Below are positions 1 to 6,847 of a stretch of 7,105 bases of DNA, piece after piece. Made by a program: the position numbers and the translations under genes. Origin of the DNA: Sulfurovum sp. (GTDB lineage: Bacteria; Campylobacterota; Campylobacteria; Campylobacterales; Sulfurovaceae); assembly GCA_015663065.1 (NCBI GenBank), contig DQSX01000083.1, positions 1 to 7,105 of the forward strand, given 5' to 3'. Within the stretch, counting starts at the first letter, position 1. Each line of letters opens with the position of its first letter. Below the pieces are notes generated by a model. That model did no database searches and was not told the origin of the DNA. It saw only the letters and a list, made by a program, of their open reading frames with translations.

Positions 1-549
1 ATTTTAAAACCTGAAGCTTCAAAACTTATTGAAGATATGGCGACTGAACTAGTATCTAAAACAGGAATACATGGTTATGTAGTAGCTACCAATGAAAACT
101 TCCCTGAGAAGTTTAACCTGGTAGCCTACAGCGAGAAGTATGAAGCGAACATAAGCAAGCCGTATGTCATGTTGATATTTGCACCCAATGCTCTGATCAC
201 CAAGAAGTCTGGCAAGACGGGTAGGGTAGCACTTCTCCCCTCGTCAACAGATCTGGCAGATCTGTATGATAAAGGGGATGTTATGGATGCAACCATAGAC
301 GTCATAGCAGCAAAAGATAAAAACACAAAAGAAGATAAATATAATATTGGTGTAGTGCAGGGATTTTCAGAGTTGGCAGATCAGATCGCTGATTCAAAAA
401 ATGTTGAAATGATAACAACACTTCCCAATGAGACACGCTACATTATTAAAGTGTTACAGGTGATCGTCATTGCTGGAGCACTTTTGGTATTCTGGATGTT
501 TATGTTCAGACCAATCTATATGAGGATTAAAAATGGCAAAAAACAATAA
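1..549 (+). CDS. Membrane-anchored accessory protein of the cbb3 oxidase cluster, 5'-truncated by the window edge
   Basis: The reading frame is open from base 1 (ILKPEASKLIEDM...) with no stop, so the gene very probably starts outside the window; the ATG at 37 is an internal methionine. The visible 182 residues form a soluble alpha/beta-like domain followed by one hydrophobic segment (about bases 442-507, IIKVLQVIVIAGALL...) and a short basic tail (RIKNGKKQ), which predicts a tail-anchored protein with the domain on the periplasmic side. The beginning (PEASKLIEDMATELVSKTG, then a YVVAT strand) resembles the start of TPM-type domains, but I cannot confirm that family by eye. The stop overlaps the FixH-like gene by 17 bases, implying translational coupling. 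By position it corresponds, from memory, to one of the small genes after ccoNOQP in Campylobacter, so a role in cbb3 oxidase assembly is inferred from neighbourhood only. Confidence 0.8.
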   Translation: MLKPEASKLIEDMATELVSKTGIHGYVVATNENFPEKFNLVAYSEKYEANISKPYVMLIFAPNALITKKSGKTGRVALLPSSTDLADLYDKGDVMDATIDVIAAKDKNTKEDKYNIGVVQGFSELADQIADSKNVEMITTLPNETRYIIKVLQVIVIAGALLVFWMFMFRPIYMRIKNGKKQ

Positions 550-1084
550 AGAAAAAACCTACTGGCCACATATGATACTTGGATTTTTACTTCTGGGTAT
601 CACATTGAGTTACTGGACAGTGAAGTCTGCTTCCTCTGTACCGGTACAGGAATCAAATGATTATATGCTGAAGTATCAACAGGCAGATATAAATATCAAT
701 GAGATCATAGAACGCAAAGCTGCATTCGATCAGCGTTATACTATTGAGATCGTAGATGTAAAAAAAGTAATAGTTGAACTTGAAAATACAAAACGGGCAA
801 AAGAAGAGAGTTCTGTTGTTTTGAAAAAAGGTAAAAATAGTTTTAGCTATGTTGTTGCAACAAAAGACGGTATAGCCGTTTCAGATGCCAATGTCACTTT
901 TTTACTTACAAGACCACACTCGGTCAGAGAAGATAAGTATGTTGAAAATATCCCATTTGCAGATGGTAAATTTCAGGTGAAAGATATTGATATTGCAAAC
1001 GCAGGCAGGTATACTTTACAGCTAAGAGCAACCATAGGTGGCATGACAGGATATTCTTCGATCTCTGCATATTTAAAACCTTAG
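533..1084 (+). CDS. fixH: FixH-family protein, cbb3-type cytochrome oxidase biogenesis
   Basis: This 183-residue protein has the FixH layout: a short charged N-terminus, the YWP motif at residues 10-12, one membrane helix at about 14-30, then a periplasmic domain opening with the family-like stretch SNDYMLKYQQADININEIIE. The rest is beta-rich (ITVELENTK-type strands, NVTFLLTRPHS, GRYTLQLRATIGG), as expected for the immunoglobulin-like FixH domain. FixH proteins act with the FixG/CcoG and CcoI (FixI) proteins in maturing or stabilising the cbb3 oxidase; the exact reaction is not established. The ATG at 533 is preceded by GAGGA (522-526) with six bases of spacing, and the gene overlaps the preceding one by 17 bases, so the two are cotranscribed. 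It is slightly longer than typical FixH. The family call is fairly secure; function in this organism is inferred. Confidence 0.8.
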   Translation: MAKNNKEKTYWPHMILGFLLLGITLSYWTVKSASSVPVQESNDYMLKYQQADININEIIERKAAFDQRYTIEIVDVKKVIVELENTKRAKEESSVVLKKGKNSFSYVVATKDGIAVSDANVTFLLTRPHSVREDKYVENIPFADGKFQVKDIDIANAGRYTLQLRATIGGMTGYSSISAYLKP

Positions 1085-1099
1085 TTTATATGCCTACTA

Positions 1100-1128
1100 C
1101 GTCATGCTGAATCAAGTTCAGGATGACG
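1100..1128. repeat. Small palindromic (REP-like) repeat between fixH and addB
   Basis: The arms CGTCATGCTGAA (1100-1111) and TTCAGGATGACG (1117-1128) are inverted copies with 11 of 12 positions pairing, around a five-base loop TCAAG. The minus-strand reading contains CCTGAACTTG (1113-1122), a 10-mer that also occurs in the palindrome at 6261-6270 inside addA. From memory, sequences of the form CGTCATCCTGAACTTG...ATTCAG... are a dispersed palindrome type in many bacterial genomes. That it is a multi-copy element here is inferred, since only one clear copy of this form is in the window. Confidence 0.7.
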
Positions 1129-1138
1129 TTTTTGTGTT
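1100..1138 (+). terminator. Probable intrinsic terminator of the cbb3/fixH transcript, formed by the palindrome
   Basis: The 12-bp-arm hairpin at 1100-1128 is followed directly by TTTTTGTGTT (1129-1138), giving a stem plus U-tract 15 bases after the fixH stop codon. One mismatch lies in the stem. The position and shape fit Rho-independent termination of the upstream operon. It would separate fixH from addB transcription, consistent with a promoter-like element just downstream. Efficiency cannot be judged by eye. Confidence 0.55.
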
Positions 1139-1143
1139 ATACT
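1129..1143 (+). promoter_or_regulatory. Predicted extended -10 promoter for addB
   Basis: A T tract (1129-1133) is followed by TGTTATACT (1135-1143), which reads as TG-n-TATACT, an extended -10 with five of six consensus bases. Campylobacterota sigma-70 promoters are known to rely on a T-rich stretch and an extended -10 without a clear -35, and none is seen here. The expected start point, six to eight bases downstream, falls on or next to the addB ATG at 1151, implying a leaderless or nearly leaderless message. Confidence 0.5.
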
Positions 1144-1150
1144 CTTTTTT

Positions 1151-3508
1151 ATGAATGAACTTCACATATATCCGACATCAAGAGCATTAAGAAGAGTAAG
1201 TACAACACTTAAGGAGCAAGATGGGCTTCTGCCTACACTCATGCGCATGGATGAGTTTGAGCAGCGTGCTGTGCTTGTAGAAAATAAAATACAGGTCGAT
1301 CCCCTGCAGCGTATTTTACTGCTTCGTGAAGCAGCAAAATTTGATGCTTTTGAAATGTTGAATGTGAACCGTGATTTGTTACGCTTTTTTAGCAAGAGTG
1401 ATGTCATTTTCAAGTTTTTTGAAGAGTTGGCTCTTGAAAATGTGAATTTTCAGACTTTGGCAGAAGCAGATGCATATGTAGAATTTGAAGCACATTTGAG
1501 AGTGTTGGAACAGCTTTTGGAAAATTATAATCGTCTTCTTGATGAAAAAAGTTTCATCGATAAGGCTTTTGTTCCAAAGAACTATCTGCTAAATGTTGGT
1601 TTTCTGAAAAGTTATAGCAGGATAGAGATACATCTCGAAGGTTACTTGAGTCATTTTGAGCTGGAACTTTTAGAGAAAGTTTCAAAAGTGACTGAACTTA
1701 TTATCTACTACACTACAAGCAAGTTCAACATGAAAATGCAGCAGCGTTTTGAAAGCTACAATTTGACACTTGCAAACAACAAACATCTCATTTTTAATTT
1801 TTCAAACAAAGAGCTGATATCTGAAGAAAACAATACAGCAATACTCAATGCAAAGGTCTTTTCCGTAGAAGAGAGAGAAGAGCAGGTAGCACTTGCTTTT
1901 GCCCAGATCGAGATGATGGTGCAGTCAGGATTAAGAGCAGAAGATATTGTACTCATCCTTCCGGATGAAAGTCTTAAAGAGCATTTCACGCTGTTTGACA
2001 GACAGAACAACTTCAATTTTGCCATGGGCTATGATTATGCCAAAGGAAGGGTCTATAAGTCTTTGCATGCCCTTTACCAGTCTTGGCAGACCTATGATAA
2101 AGAGAGTAAATTCTTACTTGAACGTTATGGTCTGGATTTGGAAAAAATAGAAAATATCTCTGCCTCAAAAGTTTCTGATGTACGTACATTTTTTGACTTT
2201 ATAGCTGCATTGAAACTTTTAGATGCTCCCTTGAATGAGAAAGAAGAAAAAGAAAAGTACAATGAGAGAGTACATGAAAAATATCTACACTTTTTAAAAA
2301 TATTTGAAGCAGAAGAACTCTCTATGAAAGAGTGGCTGTTCCTCTGGCTCAAGGCACTCTCAAAGATCACTCTGGATGATGTTAGAGGCGGTCTGATCAC
2401 GGTGATGGGTGTATTGGAGACCAGGGGTGTGAGTTTTGAAGGTGTGGTCATTGTAGATTTCAATGAGGGCGTGGTACCTGCAACTTCAAGCAAAGATCAG
2501 TTTTTGAACTCATCGGTACGGGCTTTTGCCAATCTGCCTACAAAACATGACAGAGAAGCATTGCAGAAACAGTATTATAAACGTTTGCTTGAACAGGCTT
2601 CACATGCTGTGATCACCTACAGTACTTCGGACAACAAACTGCCTTCCAAATTCCTCTATGAACTGGGACTTGAGAAGGTAGAGCAGGTACAGGCACAGTT
2701 TGATCTTTTATATGCGCAAGCGTCGCAACTGTCTGAAGAAACAGACCCAAAGGTTGAGCATTTTGATGCCTTTGCCATTACATGGTCAGCTTCAAGATTA
2801 AAAACGTATTTGGATTGCAAAAGAAAATATTATTACCGCTATATTCAAAAGCTGCAAGCCAAACAAGAGGATGACTTGAATGAAGGACTTTTTTTACATA
2901 CGCTCTTAGATCACCTCTATAGAGAAAAAAATGCTTATGATTCCAAAGAAGAGATGCAAAAAAAGATCGCCATGCTTTTAGATGAACTTTTGCCTTTTGA
3001 TGATGCCAAAACAGCCTATCAAAAATTGTTATGGAAAGAAAAACTTAAAGGTTTCGTAGAGAGCCAGATTGAACATTTTCAGGCAGAATGGAAAGTGATT
3101 GAAAGGGAAAAAGAGTTTAGCGGAGAGATAGGCGGTTTACGTTTTAAAGGACGTATAGACCGTATAGATCAAAATAATACAGATACTTTGGTCATAGACT
3201 ATAAGAGCGGTTCCATTGCAGAAGCCAATAAAAGTAAAAACCTGGAAACCCTTTCTGACCTTCAAATGAGTATTTACCATGCTCTGCTTTCTCCAAAATA
3301 TCAAAATATCTCTTTGGCGTTTATGAAGATACTGGAAAAGGGTGCAGTGGAAGAGATCACTGTTCTGGAAGAGAAAAATGCACTTTTGGCAGAACATATT
3401 ATCACGCTCAAGCAGACAAAAAGTTTTACAGCAGAAAAAACAGAAGATCTGAAAAAGTGTATCTGGTGTGAGTTTGCTCTAATGTGCGAGAGAGGGGCAT
3501 ACCTTTAA
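1151..3508 (+). CDS. addB: AddB-like subunit of the AddAB helicase-nuclease (PD-(D/E)XK nuclease, Fe-S type)
   Basis: This 785-residue protein is the partner subunit of AddAB, which processes double-strand DNA ends for RecA-dependent repair. The N-terminus (HIYPTSRALRR) is the usual AddB start, but no Walker A GxxGxGK[ST] is visible, so the helicase-like half is probably not an ATPase. A degenerate UvrD-like motif remains at about 419-443 (MGVLETRGVSFEG...FNEGVVP). The C-terminal nuclease shows GRID (D670), IDYK (D683, K685) and QMSIY (Q705, Y709), all expected active-site elements. Cysteines C556, C770, C773 and C779 (a distant Cys, then CxxCx5C) match the Fe-S staple of AddB nuclease domains. 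The ATG at 1151 is the first possible start after an in-frame TGA at 1124 and has no Shine-Dalgarno, in keeping with the leaderless promoter. It is shorter than the Bacillus AddB (about 1,160 residues), as I recall is usual in this phylum. Confidence 0.85.
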   Translation: MNELHIYPTSRALRRVSTTLKEQDGLLPTLMRMDEFEQRAVLVENKIQVDPLQRILLLREAAKFDAFEMLNVNRDLLRFFSKSDVIFKFFEELALENVNFQTLAEADAYVEFEAHLRVLEQLLENYNRLLDEKSFIDKAFVPKNYLLNVGFLKSYSRIEIHLEGYLSHFELELLEKVSKVTELIIYYTTSKFNMKMQQRFESYNLTLANNKHLIFNFSNKELISEENNTAILNAKVFSVEEREEQVALAFAQIEMMVQSGLRAEDIVLILPDESLKEHFTLFDRQNNFNFAMGYDYAKGRVYKSLHALYQSWQTYDKESKFLLERYGLDLEKIENISASKVSDVRTFFDFIAALKLLDAPLNEKEEKEKYNERVHEKYLHFLKIFEAEELSMKEWLFLWLKALSKITLDDVRGGLITVMGVLETRGVSFEGVVIVDFNEGVVPATSSKDQFLNSSVRAFANLPTKHDREALQKQYYKRLLEQASHAVITYSTSDNKLPSKFLYELGLEKVEQVQAQFDLLYAQASQLSEETDPKVEHFDAFAITWSASRLKTYLDCKRKYYYRYIQKLQAKQEDDLNEGLFLHTLLDHLYREKNAYDSKEEMQKKIAMLLDELLPFDDAKTAYQKLLWKEKLKGFVESQIEHFQAEWKVIEREKEFSGEIGGLRFKGRIDRIDQNNTDTLVIDYKSGSIAEANKSKNLETLSDLQMSIYHALLSPKYQNISLAFMKILEKGAVEEITVLEEKNALLAEHIITLKQTKSFTAEKTEDLKKCIWCEFALMCERGAYL

Positions 3509-3516
3509 GATGAAGA

Positions 3517-3957
3517 TCAATCCTCTTCTCTAATATGACTTTTTGCCCAGGCTTTGATCTCTCTGCGTTGTTTTGTTGTAAGTGCCGCTTCTTCATGCAT
3601 GCTGACGTACATAGGTATAGGCATACGCAAGTTGATGGTTTTTGCAATGCCTTTATAGATCGTTTGTTTTTTCTCTTCATCATAGTTTTCCCACTCCTGG
3701 AAGTTAAGCCAGGCACGGCCCTCTTTGATGTGAGATCTTACTTCCCAGGAGACAGGTGCAACATTCCCGTACCAGGGCAGTGTTGTCTGGTAAGAGTGAC
3801 AGTCATAACAAGATGTTTTGAGTAAAGAGGCTATCGCTTTGGGTGCCTGCATCTCTTTTTTCGGATCAATATTTTCTGGGGCTTCAGGGATGTCAATTTG
3901 AATGGCTTGAAGTAAGATAAAAGTACCTAAAGTCCCTATGAAAATATGTTTGAACAT
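3517..3957 (-). CDS. Small periplasmic haem-binding protein (CxxCH, haem-binding-domain family)
   Basis: This 146-residue protein starts with an uncleaved-looking signal or anchor (residues 3-19, KHIFIGTLGTFILLQAI) and then has one c-type haem site, C50-Y-D-C53-H54. The surrounding pattern, SCYDCHS followed by PWYGNVAPVSWEV, then LNFQEWENY and a late MPIPMY (M112-P113), matches the 'haem-binding domain' family found in many Bacteroidota and Proteobacteria. Its members are thought to be periplasmic cytochrome-like proteins of unknown partner; M112 is a possible distal ligand. The start is supported by AGGAGA (minus strand, 3965-3970) seven bases before the ATG. It converges on addB with only eight bases between stops and diverges from addA, so it is not cotranscribed with either. 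A role in respiration or redox sensing is inferred; the family call is solid. Confidence 0.85.
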   Translation of the reverse strand: MFKHIFIGTLGTFILLQAIQIDIPEAPENIDPKKEMQAPKAIASLLKTSCYDCHSYQTTLPWYGNVAPVSWEVRSHIKEGRAWLNFQEWENYDEEKKQTIYKGIAKTINLRMPIPMYVSMHEEAALTTKQRREIKAWAKSHIREED

Positions 3958-3973
3958 AAATAGTTCTCCTTGC

Positions 3974-3991
3974 GGGCACTTCTTGTTGCCC
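3974..3991. other. Short inverted repeat in the divergent spacer
   Basis: GGGCA (3974-3978) and TGCCC (3987-3991) pair around an eight-base loop. On the plus strand the hairpin is followed by TTATTTTTCTT, so it could stop read-through transcription from addB before addA. On the minus strand it lies in the predicted leader of the haem-protein gene, upstream of the ribosome site. A stem of only five pairs makes either role tentative. Confidence 0.35.
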
Positions 3992-4008
3992 TTATTTTTC
4001 TTATGAGG

Positions 4009-4014
4009 ATTATA
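4009..4014 (-). promoter_or_regulatory. Predicted -10 box for the haem-binding protein gene
   Basis: The minus strand reads TATAAT, a perfect -10 hexamer, preceded by a T-rich stretch (TTTTACTTTATCTTAC) and no obvious -35, the phylum's usual promoter style. The expected start near 4001 would give a leader of about 44 bases containing the GGGCA/TGCCC inverted repeat and the AGGAGA ribosome site. It lies within the 104-base divergent spacer shared with addA. Confidence 0.45.
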
Positions 4015-4056
4015 GTAAGATAAAGTAAAATTAGTATAAAAATAAAAAATAAAGAG
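4011..4056 (+). promoter_or_regulatory. addA upstream region: candidate -10 boxes and ribosome-binding site
   Basis: Two plus-strand -10-like hexamers are present, TATAGT (4011-4016) and TATAAA (4035-4040), in an A/T-rich spacer. Neither has a convincing -35 or TG extension. AAAGAG (4051-4056) sits five bases before the addA ATG at 4062 and is a plausible Shine-Dalgarno. TATAGT overlaps the minus-strand TATAAT box, so divergent promoters may compete. The choice of -10 box is not decidable by eye. Confidence 0.35.
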
Positions 4057-4061
4057 TAACT

Positions 4062-6797
4062 ATGGGTTTCAAACCATTTTTGGCATATTCAGCTTCTGCA
4101 GGTTCAGGAAAAACCTTTGCACTTTCCGTACGTTACATCTCTTTACTTTTTATGGGAGAGGCACCTGCCAGCATTTTGGCTGCTACTTTTACCAACAAAG
4201 CAGCCGCAGAGATGCGCCAAAGGGTAGTGGACTCTTTGCGTCATCTGGAAGAAAATGAGGCATTTTTAGATGCAGTTTCCGTTGAGACTGGAATGAGTAG
4301 GGATCTGTTGTTTGCGAAACAGCCTGAAGTTCTGGCCCGGTTTTTGGCAAGCAGTTCTCACATTGTAACGTTAGACAGTTTTTTCTCATCCATTTTACGC
4401 TCCGCCTCTTTAGAGTTGGGACTTGAGCCTGATTTTGTGACCAAAGAGCAGGGTAATGAAGTATTGGAAAAACATTTTCTTGATGAAGTACAGGCTGAAG
4501 GGCTGCTCTCTTCATTGGTAAAACTCGCTATGGATATTGAAGATAAACGTTTTACTAAGATCTTTACGCTCATGCAGGATTTCTATAAAGTGGATCCTCT
4601 TTTGCCAGAGATAGAAAAGAGTAGTATTTCTATCTCTGAGCAGGAAGAGAAGATAGATGTGCTTAGGTTAAAGCTCATTAAAGCTTTAACGGATGCAGGT
4701 GCTGCGGACAGAGCAGTCAAGCTGTTTGATGCCAAGAATACCAAAGAGCTGTTTGGTAAAAAACTTTTTGAGAAAGAGACCTTGTTTGAACATTCATGGT
4801 TCAAAAAAGTTGCCAATGATGAGATAGAAGGTCTGTATACTTTTTTAAAACAGGCTTTGTCGGCATGGGCAAAAGCCAAGGAGGCTGCGGTTCTGCATAA
4901 TTTGTTTAAGATCTATGACTATTACCGAAATGCAAATATCAGCTCGGCAAAAAGCTCAGGTATCTTGAGTTTTGATGATCTGACCTATTTTACCTATAGA
5001 CTCTTACACGAAAGTATCTCCAAAGAGTTCCTCTATTTTAAAATAGATTCCAAATTCAAACATATTTTACTCGATGAGTTCCAGGATACTTCTACGTTAC
5101 AGTTCCTGCTTCTTCAACCACTTATCGATGAGATATTCTCGGGACATGGACAGAGCGAATTCAAATCATTCTTTTATGTGGGAGACACCAAACAATCACT
5201 CTACCGTTTTCGCGGGGGAGTTGAAGAGTTGTTTGACAAGGTGGCTGAAAAATACGCTGTGAAGATCGAGCAGATGGATACCAACTATAGATCTTCAAAA
5301 AATGTTGTAGAGCAGGTCAATCGCTGGTTTGAACCGGTCATGCCTGAGTATGTACCTCAAAAACCGAGAGAAGGTGCAGTGCAAGGGTATGTGAAGGTCT
5401 TTGATTCTGAAGCGCTTATAGAAGATGCAGTGGGTCAGACCAAAGCACTCTTGGACTTAGGGGTCAATATAAATGATATCGCTTTTCTGGTAAGTACCAA
5501 CAAAGACGGACAGATACTTCAGGAAGCTTGTGAGCATGAAGGTATAGCTACACTTTTAAAAACGTCAAGTTCTTTGAAGAATATACCAAAAATGGCAGCG
5601 TTGGCGGCGATGATCTCTTACCTGTTTTATGGAGAAAAAATTGATGCTCAGGCGCTGCTTTTAAAAGTAGGAAAATCTTTGGATGAAGTAGATACAAGCT
5701 GGTTTTCTGCTTTTATGTCTCCGCTTCAAGTCGTAGACAGGTTGGTAAAAGAGTTTGGTTATTTCGATAATGATCTAAATGTCTTGAAACTTTTGGACTT
5801 TGCTTCAGGTTTTTCAGACATCCCTACATTTTTGGAAGAGTTTGAAACCTCCAGCATTGCAGTGGCTTCCAGCTCTGTACATGGTGCAAAGATCATGACC
5901 ATACATGGTTCCAAAGGTTTGGAATTTGCGTATGTCATTCTGCTGGATAAACTTACACGACCCAACAGCGACAAGTCAGCACTGGTATATCACTATAATG
6001 ATCAGTTGACTATCGATAAAATACTCTACAGAACAAAAGGCAGAGAGCATTTTGATACGGAATACGCAGAGATCATGGAAGCGCGTAAATCTTCGTCTCT
6101 TAAAGACAGGCTGAATGTACTTTATGTGGCAGTGACACGTGCTGCTGAAGGCTTGATCGTCATTAAAAAGCCTAAAGGTTCTATATTTGACGAGATCGGT
6201 ATGAGCCCAATGGAATTGGGTGGGCTTCGACAGGTTCAGGCAACGGACAGTACTTCGGTCCCTGAACTTGTCGAAGGGGTCGAAGATAAAGTGACCATTT
6301 CCAATTATGGAACACAGGAAGTGAAACAAGAGAAGGAAGATGAAGAGAAAGACTATGAAGCAATACTTTTTGGTACGGCTTTACATTATATTTTGGAGAT
6401 GTTAAGCTCTTTTGATGAAGAGAGTCTTATTGCAGCTATAAATGCATTACAAAATAGATACGGCCAAGTGTTAACATCTGAGCAGACCAATGAGATACGA
6501 GACCGAGTGCTTAGGCTGATACGTAATAATGATTTTAATGCTTTGCTTGAAGGTGCAACTTTGTCTAAAGAGCAGTCTTTGAGTTTTAACGGTGAACTAA
6601 AGCAGATAGATCTTCTTTTGGAATATGATGAATCTTATATGGTCATAGACTATAAAAGTTCTAAAAAGTACCATCTGAAACATCAGAACCAAGTAAATTT
6701 TTATAAAAAAGCCATAGGAAATATTACTTCACAACCTACTTCAGGTGCCATTGTTTATCTTTTAGAAGATGAAATTGAGATAGAAATATTAAAATAA
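4062..6797 (+). CDS. addA: AddA-like (RecB-like) UvrD-family helicase with C-terminal RecB nuclease domain
   Basis: This 911-residue protein is the motor and second nuclease of AddAB. It carries the superfamily 1A helicase motifs in order: Walker A SAGSGKT (K17), motif Ia AATFTNKAAAEM, Walker B DEFQD (338-342), GDTKQSLYRFRGG (374-386), TNYRS (407-411), IHGSKGLEF (614-622) and LYVAVTRAAE (687-696). The C-terminal nuclease has FGTALH (H775), D850, IDYK (D863, K865) and QVNFY (Q877, Y881), the full RecB-type active-site set, so both helicase and nuclease look functional. Between them, residues 722-739 (LRQVQATDSTSVPELVEG) are encoded by an in-frame palindromic repeat. AAAGAG lies five bases before the ATG, and the family-typical N-terminus begins there. 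It is shorter than Bacillus AddA (about 1,230 residues), but nothing in the visible motifs is missing. It is separated from addB by the antisense haem-protein gene and followed 84 bases later by rplM. Confidence 0.9.
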   Translation: MGFKPFLAYSASAGSGKTFALSVRYISLLFMGEAPASILAATFTNKAAAEMRQRVVDSLRHLEENEAFLDAVSVETGMSRDLLFAKQPEVLARFLASSSHIVTLDSFFSSILRSASLELGLEPDFVTKEQGNEVLEKHFLDEVQAEGLLSSLVKLAMDIEDKRFTKIFTLMQDFYKVDPLLPEIEKSSISISEQEEKIDVLRLKLIKALTDAGAADRAVKLFDAKNTKELFGKKLFEKETLFEHSWFKKVANDEIEGLYTFLKQALSAWAKAKEAAVLHNLFKIYDYYRNANISSAKSSGILSFDDLTYFTYRLLHESISKEFLYFKIDSKFKHILLDEFQDTSTLQFLLLQPLIDEIFSGHGQSEFKSFFYVGDTKQSLYRFRGGVEELFDKVAEKYAVKIEQMDTNYRSSKNVVEQVNRWFEPVMPEYVPQKPREGAVQGYVKVFDSEALIEDAVGQTKALLDLGVNINDIAFLVSTNKDGQILQEACEHEGIATLLKTSSSLKNIPKMAALAAMISYLFYGEKIDAQALLLKVGKSLDEVDTSWFSAFMSPLQVVDRLVKEFGYFDNDLNVLKLLDFASGFSDIPTFLEEFETSSIAVASSSVHGAKIMTIHGSKGLEFAYVILLDKLTRPNSDKSALVYHYNDQLTIDKILYRTKGREHFDTEYAEIMEARKSSSLKDRLNVLYVAVTRAAEGLIVIKKPKGSIFDEIGMSPMELGGLRQVQATDSTSVPELVEGVEDKVTISNYGTQEVKQEKEDEEKDYEAILFGTALHYILEMLSSFDEESLIAAINALQNRYGQVLTSEQTNEIRDRVLRLIRNNDFNALLEGATLSKEQSLSFNGELKQIDLLLEYDESYMVIDYKSSKKYHLKHQNQVNFYKKAIGNITSQPTSGAIVYLLEDEIEIEILK
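6225..6276. repeat. REP-like palindrome inserted in frame within addA
   Basis: The arms CTTCGACAGGTTCAGG (6225-6240) and CCTGAACTTGTCGAAG (6261-6276) are inverted copies with 15 of 16 positions pairing around a 20-base centre. The centre holds the smaller inverted pair GGAC (6245-6248) and GTCC (6258-6261). From memory this is a widespread bacterial dispersed palindrome type (CTTCGACA..CTCAGG / CCTGA..TTGTCGAAGG) whose translation in this frame gives the recurrent peptide VPELVEG. GTCGAAG is repeated at 6270-6276 and 6279-6285. The element lies in the linker between helicase motif VI and the nuclease domain, where extra residues are tolerable. That it was inserted is inferred from its resemblance to intergenic repeats. 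Confidence 0.75.
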
Positions 6798-6830
6798 ACT
6801 TAATTTAAATAAATTTTAAGATTAACTGGG

Positions 6831-6836
6831 TATTAT
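6831..6836 (+). promoter_or_regulatory. Candidate -10 box for rplM
   Basis: TATTAT (five of six to consensus) follows an A/T-rich stretch with TTTAAA and TTTTAAG but no clear -35. A start near 6843 would yield a leader of roughly 40 bases that begins just before the hairpin at 6848. It is the best-placed -10 in the 84-base spacer; rplM could also receive read-through from addA. Confidence 0.4.
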
Positions 6837-6847
6837 TCCTCCACAAA

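Noticed and set aside
2125..2493. Minus-strand 122-codon open frame inside addB
   Set aside because: It is serine-rich antisense translation of a well-supported coding region, without its own start signals.
3509..3530. GAAGA/TCTTC inverted repeat between the convergent stops as a bidirectional terminator
   Set aside because: Only five low-GC pairs with no proper T tract on either side; too weak to annotate.
3535..3825. Plus-strand open frame with several cysteines opposite the haem-binding gene
   Set aside because: It is the antisense of the CxxCH protein, whose motif, signal segment and ribosome site make the minus strand the real one.
4189..4515. Minus-strand open frame of 108 codons within addA
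   Set aside because: It is antisense to the conserved motif Ia region, with a composition lacking any fold-like pattern; it is a shadow of the real gene.
6181..6300. Possible frameshift or pseudogenisation of addA at the repeat
   Set aside because: The frame is continuous through the repeat, and all nuclease residues (H775, D850, D863, K865, Q877, Y881) follow in the same frame.
5976..6329. Minus-strand open frame of 117 codons across the addA palindrome
   Set aside because: It lies wholly inside addA, has no ribosome site or recognisable domain, and its FDPFDKFRDRS-type peptide is just the palindrome read backwards.
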